From contig JAYKKM010000226.1 of NCBI GenBank assembly GCA_035772405.1, positions 1,858,501 through 1,922,500 of the forward strand: a stretch of 64,000 nt of DNA, written 5' to 3'. Each line of letters opens with the position of its first letter. Within the stretch, counting starts at the first letter, position 1. Shown here piece by piece: positions 38,480-56,956 of the stretch. A program made the translations under genes and the position numbers. Source of the stretch: Chrysogorgia sp. JL179-B06. Lineage: Eukaryota; Cnidaria; Anthozoa; Scleralcyonacea; Chrysogorgiidae. Below the pieces are notes generated by a model. It saw nothing but the letters and a program-made list of their open reading frames with translations, ran no database searches and was not told the origin of the DNA.

Positions 38480-39560
38480 CATCATGCAAAGTAAGTGTGC
38501 TGCCGGTCTTGTGGTCCCTTGGGACCCTATAGGTATTCAGGTGCCTTACGTCAATGCAAAACTCGTGGCATCTGACGGTCCTCCACTTCAGGGCTTATTT
38601 GTGCGCTGTCCGTTGTACACGATACTTCGTTCCCTCCCACCCAACCCTCATCTAACATAGCTCCCGTGCTTCGGACTGTGCTACTTTGCTTTCATTCAGC
38701 TGTTGCTTACTGGCTAGCTGCTAGTGCGGGTCCGTACTGGGCAACGTCGCCATATACAGTCGTTGGGGGACTCTATTTGTGCTCCCTGCTGTTGCTCAGT
38801 CGTGTGGGGGGTCCTCTGGGTCCGTACTGGGCAACACCGTACTGGGTGACTTAATTTAATTTATGTTTGTCTCCTGTTTTGTTGTGCATATATGTGTTTA
38901 CTGTGTATAAAGTAATATTGCTGCTCAGCTACTCCGGGTGATATTTTACTGTTAGTGTGTACAATCGCGCCAGTAGAACTGGTCTGCTCCCCAGCTATCC
39001 TGGGTGATAACTAAAATGCTTGTTTGTCTCCTGATCTGCTGCATGTGTTTACTGTGTGCAATCTCTTTTGTTGTTCCATCAACTTAAATGTCGTCTGTTC
39101 TTGTGCATGCTCGCAGCTATATTCTCTTCACAGCAATGCTCCTAAGGCAATCCTCCATAGGAAATGTCCCAGTCATCTCCATCCTCTAGCTTGATGTGGC
39201 TCTGGTTTGGGATCAAACTTCAAGGTCGGGCCTTGTTTGGTTCCCTGCAGGCATTGTACAGGCGGTAGGCTGTAGTAGGGGTAATTTGTTATTATACGGT
39301 AAGTTTTTTCTCCACTTTATGTGTGACAGTAGTTAGTTGGGGAGTTTAGGCTCGCCTGGGGCTGCTCTACCTATGAGACCGCTCCCGTCTTTGTGGATCT
39401 CTGGGTCCTGTAAACTGTTCCTCAGCTATTGGCGTAAAACCCTCTCTGACAGAGCTACACCCTCCAAAGGTTGAATTGGTTCAGGACACTGTGCCCAATT
39501 AGGTGCGGTTCCATACAGCGTATGGTTAGGAATCGCTGGGCTATCGGGGGTGCTACCGCA
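38480..39560. other. GC-richer insert-like block in KDZ intron
   Basis: This 1.1-kb stretch differs in composition from its surroundings. It has internal echoes (GGTCCGTACTGGGCAAC twice; CAGCTACTCCGGGTGAT and CAGCTATCCTGGGTGAT). No protein similarity was recognised. It is probably a mobile insert of unknown type. Confidence 0.4.
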
Positions 39561-40683
39561 GACGCTTGCATGAATGTTAGTTGTTTCTTAAATACAAATT
39601 GACATTAACATTAACTAAAATTTTGTTTTCAGAGAGACATTTGCCTTACCATGTATCTACCTGCCCATCATGCAAGAGTGATGATAATATTGGTGAAGTA
39701 TTCACTGATGTAAAATGCATTGTCATTACATTACGAGGTAAAATATTTGAACTATTTAACTTTATTAACATCCAAAGGATTGATCTAGGGTGGACTACCA
39801 AGATTGGGAAATATATCCTTAATTATTAGCATCCAAATGATTATAGTGTGGACTACCCGGATTGTGAAATCTATCCTTAATTTACATATTCTGTTGCAGG
39901 TCGTTATGACTTGGATATCCCCAAATTAATTTGCATGAATTGTAATATGCCTCTCACGCAGTGGAATATGAAAACTGTCATTCGTATGGGGTTTTGGCCT
40001 GGATCTCCAACAAGCAATACTCATATTTTCGACCAAGAATTGTTTTGAATATTGGGATATTCTCCAAAAAAAGATACCAGGTGTTTCAGAGAGATCTTTC
40101 TTGTCCAGTCTTCAAGAATTTTCTGTAAATAAAGGGAGGGTAAGCATATATATTATTGAAACTAAGTGTAATGGTGTTTCAAGAAAAAATTGGCATTATA
40201 TAATTAAGGAGGTTGTCTCAGCCACACTTTTGTTGCAGTTGTAAGTTTAATAAGTGATTTATTAATATATATGATGTATAATTGTAACTAGTACATGCAG
40301 GTAACAAAGTGCAGTTGAAATTTAAATGGTAAGTATGGTAATATAATAATGTCAATAATGCACAAAGGATTATGGGTGAAACAACTTTTTAAAATTTTAT
40401 AGTAATTAAATTAACCTATTTACTGTATGTGTAATGTTGGATGTTTGTTCTTATTTCAAGGTTGGTATAGTGAATATAACATTGTTCAACCGTGCGTTTA
40501 AAGAATGGAAATTTTGTAAATTTGAACAAGACAAAATGGCTGGTAAAAATTGGATGGACTGCCCACCTTGCTCAATATACCAACACTCTGGTCACATTGA
40601 TGGGAACATGAAACTGTATCGATTCAATTCTGCTGGGAAGTAAGTATATGTACAGTATCTGCTGTACAGTATCTGCAGTACAT

Positions 40684-40930
40684 TTTAAGACAAAACCAGG
40701 AACAGTTGCGAAAAATGAGACATAAAGCCGATTTTCCAAATGTGAATTTTTTCGTGTGAAGCGACTTTTCTATTCTAAAAATTGAATAGACTCGAATAGT
40801 TTTCTAATTAGTTCTACTTGAGAACTCATAAGACAAAAGAAAAAAGTAGATACCTGCAGGACGAAATTCACCAGTGGAAAGCTGGCTTTCAGGCTGGAAT
40901 CGAACTGCCGATCATAAACAAATGCTGAGA
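40684..40930 (-). mobile_element. SINE family 1 remnant
   Basis: AAACCAGGAACAGTTGCG and CAGGCTGGAATCGAACTGCC match the complement of the family 1 body start and B-box. The middle is diverged. It lies in a KDZ gene intron. Confidence 0.45.
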
Positions 40931-41239
40931 TACGGAGATACTGGTAGGTATATTTTTAAAACTAATATATACTGTATAGGGTTAGTACAGTATAGCATGC
41001 ATGACAGGCCAAAATTTCGCTTTCAATTTGCAAGCGATGCTGGACTCACCAATTTCTATTTTGCTGTTGCATTCTTGTGAATTATGTCTGTATATGCATG
41101 CATACCTTCATTTTTCCTGATCAGATTATTATCTTTCTTGCTTGATATTTGTTTACCTGTTTCACCATAGTCAATCGAGAGATACAGTATGGTCTGGAAA
41201 CTCGGCAAACTTCAAAGCGACTATAATGAGCTATGTTAT

Positions 41240-41931
41240 CAGGGATGGATTTACTGGGGGGTGCGGGGGGGTGCCCCTAGCCTTGGCCAGAGGGGTGCAG
41301 GGGGGGTGCTATTTTTCACGATAAAGCAAAAAATATTAGAGACAAAATGAGATACAGTAATTTAAGGTTAGATACTTAGATATTCATGTGATTGTGACCA
41401 TGACTAGACTATCTGTTGACTGTTGCATCACTTGAATGTATCATGTTTGATAATATTTTGCTAGCTTTGGCCCTTTGGATGCATCATGCACCTGATGCCT
41501 TTCTGACTCTGGAGTCTGGAACCCATTTAACTGATCCAAGCAATATTTATATTTTTAAATTTTAATTCTCTTTTGCTTTTCAAAAGCATACTATGAAGTT
41601 AAGAGAATAGAATCTACTGTAATACACTATTAACTAATAACTATTATATTTATAAACTTCTCCCTGTCCCTCAGTCCCTACAAGGCTACAACTAGCTACT
41701 TAGTAACTAAGTTGTACACTTGTACAGTTGTACTGCAGACTGCATGGAGGCTGTTTTGCCAAATTGGCAGAATACTGATGCAGTGATGGGCGGGCGGCAC
41801 GCATGACCGCCAGAATACTGATGGGCGCGTGGTGCGCATGACCGCCAGAATACTGATGGACGCGCGCGCATGACCGATACAACTCGGCACCAGAGCACCC
41901 CCCCTACCAGATCATGCTGGATCCATCCCTG
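41240..41931. mobile_element. hAT-like MITE (692 bp)
   Basis: The termini CAGGGATGGATTTAC and GGATCCATCCCTG form a hAT-style inverted repeat, followed inside by GGGGGGTGC/GCACCCCCC. Near the right end there are about three tandem units of GACCGCCAGAATACTGATGG (41785-41875). No exact 8-bp duplication could be confirmed. It lies in the KDZ intron before exon 7. Confidence 0.65.
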
Positions 41932-44089
41932 GTTTTGATGTTGAACCGTACCTTACACCGTGTACATCCTTTGTTTTAGGTTTATTAATATTTAAACAAT
42001 ACGGTTGAGCGATTAAACCCAAACGATTCTATTGGATGATTGCTTCATTATACTAAAATACAATAGGTTCAGTGACTGTGCACATGCACAAAATTGCATA
42101 AAGACGAACAAATTTTGAATTCCTATACGAAATCCTATAGGAATGTACGATTCCTATAGGAATTCCTATTGGATCCTATTGATTTTTTTTGTAAGGGAAA
42201 GACTTTAGCTGAGTTTCCAGACCATATCTTGATTCATTGACTATGCATTCACTTACCATACTCAGAAGAGTCATAAATGTTATCATAAATTTTAGACGAC
42301 AGCGTGACTGTTACTATGGTGAAGAATTTATTGCCAGTCCTAAAAATGTAGAATGCCACATACATGCACAAGAACTCCATAAAGCGCCGTGTGATTAAAA
42401 AACAGAACAAGTACAGTATATATAGTTTTAATTTTTTAAAGGAATTTGTTTAGACTGACAATAATGGTGTGGTGATTAAGGCGAGTTACTGTAGATAAAG
42501 GTCCTACAACAATTTTTCATGAATGATGTGAGAGAATTTCAATGCGATGTTTAAATTGCTTGTTGGTTCAAAGTAATTTCATCACTTATCGATGTCATTT
42601 CAGAATAAAGAGATGTCATCTTCCTGTGGAGAAACAACATGGAAGGCTGCAGGGAATTCGTCAAGAAGAAGGCGAAACCTTGACGAAACTGGTCTTGAAA
42701 TTTTAGGGTGTAGACATGCGGTTGCACAGGCTTCCCTTAGTATGCATCGCGGCGAGATATATGGTTATGCACACTATTTACAAAAAAACTACCTCATACC
42801 AAATGATGCAGAGTACCTTTGGTATGATGTAATTTGTATGTACTGGCCATGGCTACTAAAATAAAGTCTGAAAGGAAAAGTAATTTTTACACGTTTATTT
42901 TATTTTCAAGATTCGTCGAAGCAACGAAAACGTATAAGGGGAAAAATCCAGTCCCAGAAGACGACATTACGTAAGCTAGTAGAGGAATATAATTATGTCA
43001 GTGGGCAAGAATATTTGGATATTTCCGATGCTGAGAATGGGATATTTCCATGGATGCCGGAAAATGATGGTAAGAAAGATCTAGATTGTGTTAGGCTGCT
43101 AGCGTTATTTGGGCAATGTGTTTAGTCAGACTGTCAGATTACTTACTGTACATCTAACCTTTTCCTGTAACTTTTCTTTCTTATAGGAGAGCAGTCCATT
43201 CCAGTAAAGCATAAGAGAATGATGGCCGACATTGAGATGGAAATTCGGAGACTAAAAGAGGAAATTACTTTGACCGAAAAAGAAATGATAAATTATATAT
43301 CTTTCTATAGAAACAAGTCGCTTCCAAAACTCACGGATCAACTGGGATCGTATAAGGATCGTTTGAAAAGTAAAGCATAAGAGAATGATGATTATATTTT
43401 CAAGATTATATATCTATGCCCAAAGAATCATCTGCCTTGGTTGAATAAAGATTATACCTTCAAGATTATATATAGTTTTTTACCCTGCGATTCTTGTACA
43501 CTGCTCTGTTTACTGAGGTATACGGAGACCGTAAAACCATTGCCGATAGCTCGGCTGCTATATACTGTATAGTTCTGTATATGACGACGACAATACCGGT
43601 GGAAAATATAGGGTATATTATCAGTAATGTTTGATATTACAACACTCATTCGCATTAAATGTATAATGGATATTGTGTAAAGAAAAGTTCTGAGTGTTAG
43701 AATTTTGAATTTGGATATATTTGAGTATTATATTTTGCGACAAAATACACTCAGAATTTAACATTAACCAAATATACCATTGTACATTTAATGCAATGTG
43801 TTATTATAATATTAGTACTGAAGTGATAGCAAAATGTCTACAGTATCTTAATGAATATGGTTGTATCTAAGTATCAAATATGTAGAATATAAATATAAAC
43901 CATTGCCTCATGCATGGACTTATTCTGAATTCTAGAATTAGATTCTTGCACTGGCCAAGATAAATTCAGTGAACGAAATGGGACATATGATGTGTCTGAT
44001 AATGTGAGTATTTACTAATTATGAATTTCACAGCATTGATGGATCGCTACTTAAACATCGTTTTGTCAACAATGTTGTCAGTCCATACA

Positions 44090-44262
44090 TGGCCGATCGT
44101 CAAGCTCGTATCCTCAGAAAATTATTCTGAGTCCCGGACAGGAATCAAACCTGTAAGCTTCTGATTGACTGTGAGACGCTCTAACCATTGAGCCACCGAA
44201 ATTCAGATGGAGAGCGAAGGTTACAATGATGTACTGCCTATGCGGCAGTCACTATATATCGG
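44090..44262 (-). mobile_element. SINE family 2 copy (minus)
   Basis: The minus strand reads GTGACTGCCGCATAGG, ATCATTGTAACCTTCGC, then the tRNA-like GGTGGCTCAATGGTTAGAGC, B-box GGTTTGATTCCTGTCC, and a TCAGAATAATTTTCTGA hairpin followed by TACGAGCTTGACGATC. It lies in the last KDZ intron. Confidence 0.72.
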
Positions 44263-44317
44263 TAATGTTTGGATGTGTTAATATATACAGTGCTGTAGTG
44301 CTGTTAATATATACATT

Positions 44318-44425
44318 GTAACAATGGTTAGAGCATCTCACCGGCAATCAGAAGGTTACAGGTTCGATTCCTGCCCGGATAATTTTTCTGATGATACGAG
44401 CTTGACGATCGTCCATGTATCGTCT
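44318..44425 (+). mobile_element. SINE family 2 copy (plus), facing the previous one
   Basis: CATTGTAACAATGGTTAGAG, then CACCGGCAATCAGAAGG, GGTTCGATTCCTGCCC and TACGAGCTTGACGATCGTCC. Together with 44090-44262 it forms an inverted SINE pair. Confidence 0.7.
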
Positions 44426-45189
44426 GTCTACTAAGAGCTCTCCCACATTCACTATATAACAGTATGTATATTAACACAATGTTGTCAGTAAAGTACGTTA
44501 CAGAAATGTGTGCAGAACATGCCCTACGTTAATTATCTAAAATGCAAAAAATATATGATTTCTTAACAGGTTTCAAAATACACAACAAATTCAGATCGCA
44601 TTGATGTTTTAGAAGGGAAAATATCCATTACGAAAGAGGGAATTAATTTTTGTCATCAGCAATTGTACAACGCCCTAAAAATATTCAGAGACGTGAAAGA
44701 GTGTGATGATGGCATGCTGCAAGAACGTCTAGCCCAACTTGCGGAGGAATTAGGGGAAGAAGCTTGCGATGACAATGAGGAAGGAGACGACAGTGAAGAG
44801 GATGAGTGTGTTGATAATGAAAGTCCACATGCTGTTGAAGTAGACGACGATTATCATGATGATTTTGATTATGATGATGATTATGATGATTATGGACTGG
44901 AAGGAGAAAAAGAAGAAAAAGAAAAGGAAGAAGAAATACAAAAATCACAACAACTACAACTGTAACAACAGAAATATATACATATAGCCTGTACTATTTA
45001 CCAATTATATTAAAGTATCACGAGAAACGAGGTAGTGCATACACTATTTTACTGTTAAATCCAGCGATGAATCCGAAGCCGACAGTGATGAGAATGAATA
45101 ATAAAAAAACTGAATTATTTAAAAATCTGCTGATTAAGGAGTAAATTAAAGTTAGTATTTGCACTCTTTGAATATTGTAGAATTATATA

Positions 45190-45275
45190 TGTTGAGACCC
45201 AACCAGGACCAGTTGCGAAAAGCGCAACTACAAGGCGGTTGCAGGGAATTGAACCCGCATTACCCAAGTGATTTT
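45190..45275 (-). mobile_element. SINE family 1-like remnant
   Basis: GTTGAGACCCAACCAGGACC and AGTTGCGAAAAGCGCAAC, then GGAATTGAACCCGCATTAC: the complement of a tRNA-like 3' half and body start. It faces the copy at 45300-45435. Confidence 0.55.
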
Positions 45276-45299
45276 ATATATATATACTGAACTTGTGTC

Positions 45300-45435
45300 A
45301 ATGCTCACGGCGACGGCTTCTGTAGCTCAGTCGGTAGAGCGCTGGTCTATAGTAATCCATGAGGGTCGCGTGTTCAATTCCCAGCCAGAAGGCCTTGTTG
45401 CATTTTTCAAAACTGGTCCTTGTTGGGTTTCAACA
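45300..45435 (+). mobile_element. SINE family 1-like copy with tRNA-like head
   Basis: The tRNA-like module at about 45316-45393 (TGTAGCTCAGTCGGTAGAGC, B-box GTGTTCAATTCCCAGCC) is followed by TTGCATTTTTCAAAACTGG and CCTTGTTGGGTTTCAACAG. The head is closer to a standard tRNA D-arm than the other family 1 copies. Confidence 0.65.
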
Positions 45436-46021
45436 GTATATGATTAGAAATTCGTTTATCACCACACTTTTCCTTTATCTATTCACAGAGAGTAAATACT
45501 AATTTTAATTTACTCCATTGCATCGAGAGAAATAAGCAACATCTTCAAGATATAGTGTACTGTATATAAAGTTTGTAAATAATGAGTGTTTTGATGTATT
45601 CTTATAATATTAAATATAATTATAGTATATTTGCTGTGTACAGTTGCAGTTTATTTTTTATTCTCAAAACTTTAATAATGTATAAGGGAGGGACCATTAA
45701 ATATTTCAGTTGGGGTTGGGCAAATACCAAATTTGTGCATAGAGAAAATACGGGGGGAAATATCGTGCACAAACCCACCGAAAAAAATTGAGCAAGCCGT
45801 TGCCGTTGTTCAAATCCCAGACAATGTATTTGTAAAAATTCGTGCAACGAAATTTAATAAAGAATATATTCCTGGTAAGTATTTAGGTAAAAAATCAGTA
45901 GCGAGATGCAGGTGAGTATATGGTGTAAAGTTGATGTTACACGGAACGATTTTAGTGTAACACCATCTTAATGGAAATGAGATCATACAAAGGATTTTGC
46001 TCGTGTATATTTGGTGGTTTA

Positions 46022-46211
46022 GGCTAAAAGGGATGACTGAAAAGGCCTTTCTGTTTTTGTTTGATCTTTATTCTTGGGGTATATTAGGGTTAGCTACAAT
46101 TAGTGTTAGGTTTAAGGTTAGGATCAAGGTTAGGGTTAGGATTATTATTGGGATTAGGGTTAGACTAGTTCTTAAAAATGAGAAGGTCCTTTTGAGTCAT
46201 CCCTTTTAGCT
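46022..46211. mobile_element. MITE with telomere-like interior
   Basis: The termini GGCTAAAAGGGATGACTGAA and AGTCATCCCTTTTAGCT form inverted repeats of about 28 bp. The interior contains a degenerate TTAGGG-like run (AGGTTAGGATCAAGGTTAGG and GGGATTAGGGTTAG). Confidence 0.65.
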
Positions 46212-46352
46212 TTCACCGTATTGGGTATGGTAGAAACGGGCATTGCATGCGCTGTTATTTTCTGCAAAAATAAATTAAAACTAGGAGTTCTTATCAGAAG
46301 TGAAATGCTGCCTCTGGAATGACGCAGGGTTAATTAAACTTATCTTTTCAAC

Positions 46353-46640
46353 TCGGATGAATTTGAAATTTTAATATGTTATTCATTTCATCAATATATG
46401 ATTCTGTGCCAAATTTCAAACAAAAATTTTAATTGCAAGTAAGTTGGCCGTATCAGCTGATTTTGTTGGTATCGACTATATACAGCTAATATAAGGCTTA
46501 TTGCAAAAATGACCACATTCGCATATGCACGTTACTTTGCTCGGATGAATTTGAAATTTTGATATGTTATTTATTTCATCAAGATATGATTCTGTGCCAA
46601 ATTTCAAACAAAAATTTTAATTGCAAGTAAGTTGGCCGTA
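46353..46640. repeat. Two direct repeats of about 100 bp, 185 bp apart
   Basis: TCGGATGAATTTGAAATTTT through GCAAGTAAGTTGGCCGTAT occurs at about 46353-46453 and again at about 46538-46640 with very few differences. Confidence 0.85.
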
Positions 46641-46726
46641 TACATGCAGTGCATGGCATCGATCATTCATAACTTTTGTTTTGACTTTGTGAACGTTTAT
46701 ATTGTAAAACACGGATAGCATTCATG

Positions 46727-46844
46727 CTCTCTCCTCCGCAGAGGCTTCCAATGCAATAGAGGGGGGTTATATGGTTCGGATAAGGAATGCGGTAGAGGGT
46801 AATGAAACCGCATTCCTTATCCGAACCATATAATGAGGAGAAAG
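46727..46844. mobile_element. Hairpin MITE with exact 9-bp duplication (118 bp)
   Basis: The terminus CTCTCTCCTCCGCAGAGGCT is paired with GAGGAGAAAG. The inner hairpin is ATATGGTTCGGATAAGGAAT with its complement. It is flanked by GCATTCATG at 46718-46726 and 46845-46853. Same terminal motif as 32609-32739. Confidence 0.8.
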
Positions 46845-47300
46845 GCATTCATGACTTTTCGGTTGTCAGACTGTAAACCCAGAGGTGGGATAGGCAACCC
46901 TAAAGGGGTCGAGTCACCGGACCACCGAAACCCTTTCTGAACCAACTTGAGCTTTCGTCGTCTAAGGTGCATGTATAATAGGAATATTAATGAATGTATG
47001 CGAATGATATGATAAGTCGATAAGACAATGGATAAAAATATGCGTAGTGGGGATAATATACAATATTAAAAACTAATAAAAGCTATAAAGTGTTAGGATA
47101 AGATAAATAGTAAAAATAGTTCAGAATAAAAGGTCGGCATTCTTCTCGAAAGCTCAAACAAATTAAATTATTTTAAAACAGTTGGCCTCATTTGATTTTT
47201 TTACTTTACCATTTATATCATGCTACTGAAGGACAACTTCAACCTTTTACATATATATATATATACTGCTTATTTTAAAAAGGACAAACGAGTGCCTTAA

Positions 47301-47869
47301 GGGTGTTCAGACGTATTTCGATTTGCAGACCTTATATCCGTTGCTAAGGAAGCTTAGAATTGACAAAATTTGCCATAGAAATCTATCAAAAATCTTTCGT
47401 TTGGTAATGTCATATGATGACGTCATAGAAATATGAAAATTCTTATAATCTTCGAAGGTTTTTAAGAAAAATTATTTGTTTACATGTTATTAGAATCTGG
47501 ACGGTTACCTTCATAAAAGTACGTATGGATTTTAAGAATGTTTAAAAATTAGCCGAGATATCGGATTTTTAAGGTCAATAGACACAATAAAATTTTCATA
47601 ACTTCGTTTTTATTTAATTTATCAATGAATCCATGCGTACTTTTTTGTAAGAAGTAATTTAGGTTTATATGACACCAAAAAATATAGCACACTGTAAAAA
47701 ATGACGAAAATTATAGAGTTTTTGTGTTTGTCGATGACGTCACAATACGTCACAAGATGAAAGAAGTTTACCAACCTTGCATTTATTGTCCACTCATGAA
47801 GTATATTGGGCACTAAATGACCTGTCCTTAGCAACCGGTTGTTTAGCAACGGAATACGTCCAAACACCC
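47301..47869. mobile_element. TTAA-flanked element (569 bp)
   Basis: TTAA (47297-47300), then GGGTGTTCAGACGTATT; the right end is AATACGTCCAAACACCC then TTAA (47870-47873). Inner inverted blocks include CATAAAAGTACGTATGGAT and its near-complement. It has no transposase. Confidence 0.72.
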
Positions 47870-47879
47870 TTAAGAGAAG

Positions 47880-48500
47880 TTGGAGACAAAATGCTTTCGA
47901 CCTTGTGAATCACCAAGTCCTGATCGATAAATTCCGTATTTATGGTTTGGAGGAGGTCAGCCTCAAATTGGTAACTTAGCAATATACTTGCAATATATAA
48001 GCGATAAACTTTACTCACTCTAGTATCTTACCTACGGAGTAACACGGCACACGCTTCTGTTTTCGCCCCTCTCCTTTCCTGATGTTTATAAAATATATTC
48101 CTGAATCAATATCTCATCCGTCCATTGTGTTTGCTGACAATACGGAGCAGTGGACAAAGAATAATCATCTCCAACTGAATATTAGTAAAACGAAATCTAT
48201 GTTTGTTACTGGCAAGAGGCTGAAATCAAAGCTCCACCATGATGACCAGTTATTGGACATAACTAAGACGATGATGTATTGCTAGAGCAAGTGTCAAGTC
48301 ACAAGCATACTATACCAATCAATAAGGCATTACCTACCAATCACTGAGAGAATTATATTCTACAACGTGACAATAAATCTAGTGCTGATGTACGGTTGAT
48401 CGATCTGGTCAAAGACTAGCAAAGACAATCTAGGGAGAGTTTTTAGAGTCGAAAAAGGGCGGCGAGAGTCATTCTTAATACCAAAATAAGGGAAGAGAGA
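47880..48500 (+). pseudogene. Degenerate non-LTR reverse transcriptase fragment
   Basis: Patches in several frames resemble a LINE RT: a PYLWFGG/YGLEEVSLKLV-like block near 47930, then FADNTEQWTKNNHLQLNISK at about 48130 and TKSMFVTGKRLKSK, and an NVTINLVLMYG-like block near 48370. Multiple stops and shifts are present. Confidence 0.6.
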
Positions 48501-48568
48501 ACTGTGACTTTGTTTTAAAAACGTTTTAAAAAAGTATTAAAAAAGTTTTTAAATATTATACAAAAATA

Positions 48569-49086
48569 CAGTAAAAACCCGCGTATAGGAACCTAGATTT
48601 TAAGAAGCTGTTAGGCTAAGATTTTCCATTTAGACGCCCTTTACATAAGAACCTGTTTTAGGCTAAATCTTATTTTATTAAATAGAGTCAAAACTAAAAA
48701 TTTATAAATCAAAGAAAATAAACTCTACAAAGTAATGAAAATGAGCCAGAACCAGACAAATAGTGTATATATATATATATATGTCTACAGTTTTATATGT
48801 TGTTTTGTTCCATTGAATTTACACACAGTAAGCGATAAATTACATGCAGTGTAGCTTTAAATTAGGGTTTGTATTTGCTTAGATTGCAGTCATTTGGAGA
48901 AAATTTATGCATAATTTATATAAATAATAGACCACACTTACCAAAACCAAGTCTCTTTTCTCTTAAGCAAATAACAACCTGTTTAAGAACCTAAATAGCC
49001 TAATTTTGCAGTCAACACCATTTATATAAGAACCTTTTTAGGCTAATTTGGGAAAAACCTAGGTTCTTATACGCGGGTTTTTACTG
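48569..49086. mobile_element. Pogo/Tigger-like MITE with TA duplication (518 bp)
   Basis: The left end CAGTAAAAACCCGCGTATAG and right-end complement CAGTAAAAACCCGCGTATAA are separated by internal GGAACCTAG...CTAGGTTCTT. TA flanks both ends (48567-48568, 49087-49088). An end fragment is at 3741-3790. Confidence 0.75.
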
Positions 49087-49103
49087 TATAGTAAATACAA
49101 AAA

Positions 49104-56435
<7,332 letters not shown>

Positions 56436-56735
56436 TTTCCGCGTAACACATGCGCAGATCAAACGATAATATGCACGGTAGCGCCAAAAACAAAGTACAG
56501 TAGCTTCTAAATTATTAGTACGATCTCACACGCTAAGAACGGTCTTCCCACGACGATATATTTTGAATTACTGCCTTTTAACACTCCTGCTCGGTATAAA
56601 ATCAAAGGTTGATTAACAGCCTCAAATATACGTGATAGGATACCTTTGTAACTAAATGCAAACGCCTTTAAAATAGCGAAAATGGAGAAAACGATTGACC
56701 CTGGATTTTCGGACGCCATTTTGAATTTACTACAT

Positions 56736-56862
56736 GCGCAGATAAGATTAAAATTGAGATCTGTAGAGTTGACGTTATTTTGACTATTATCATCAAAATA
56801 ACACAAAATGGCAATTGATGATTACCATCAAAATAAGGGTGAGGACAACCTGAAAATTTTCC
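56736..56862. repeat. Inverted copy of 36249-36390
   Basis: The minus strand reads GGAAAATTTTCAGGTTGTCC, CACCCTTATTTTGATGGT, CAATTGCCATTTTGTG and CTACAGATCTCAATTTT, then GCGCATG instead of GCGCATC. It lies about 300 bp upstream of the start of the minus-strand gene, like its partner, which is about 60 bp upstream of the KDZ gene. Confidence 0.8.
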
Positions 56863-56956
56863 ACATATAGTGGAATATTTTGTCACGTGGTTCAGCCTTC
56901 TCGCCTCGCCCGCCATCTTGCCTCGCACCGCGAAGGCCCTGGGGACGAGGTTGGCA

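Larger units (their letters stand above)
36452..44965 (+). pseudogene. KDZ-type transposase gene, 12 exons, four lesions
   Basis: Exons: 36452-36698, 36882-36929, 37478-37834, 39633-39737, 39900-40139, 40461-40639, 42296-42410, 42604-42879, 42911-43069, 43187-43369, 43936-44003, 44570-44965. All splice phases match at GT-AG sites (about 790 codons once the two one-base shifts are allowed for). Domain order: basic N-terminus (YSKRQRKRKK); B-box-like cysteine cluster in exon 3 (CSRCTICTDYLIRCIQCG, then LCRECDESVH); CxC-type cluster in exons 4-5 (TCPSCKSDD, LICMNCNMPLTQW); CPPCS...HIDGNMKLYR in exon 6; and DETGLEILGCRHAVAQ...YDVICMYWP in exon 8, the signature of KDZ (Kyakuja/Dileera/Zisupton) transposases. 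Coiled-coil and acidic tails follow. Lesions: TAA 36572-36574, extra T in 40043-40046, TAA 42396-42398, missing base near 42851. Homopolymer assembly errors could explain the indels but not the stops. Confidence 0.82.

Noticed and set aside
44685..44948. Minus-strand His/Asn-rich and Phe/Ile-rich ORFs
   Set aside because: They are antisense shadows of the acidic C-terminal exon of the KDZ gene.
56507..56928. ORFs of 86-99 aa upstream of the minus-strand gene
   Set aside because: They start within a duplicated repeat block and show no splice or domain support.
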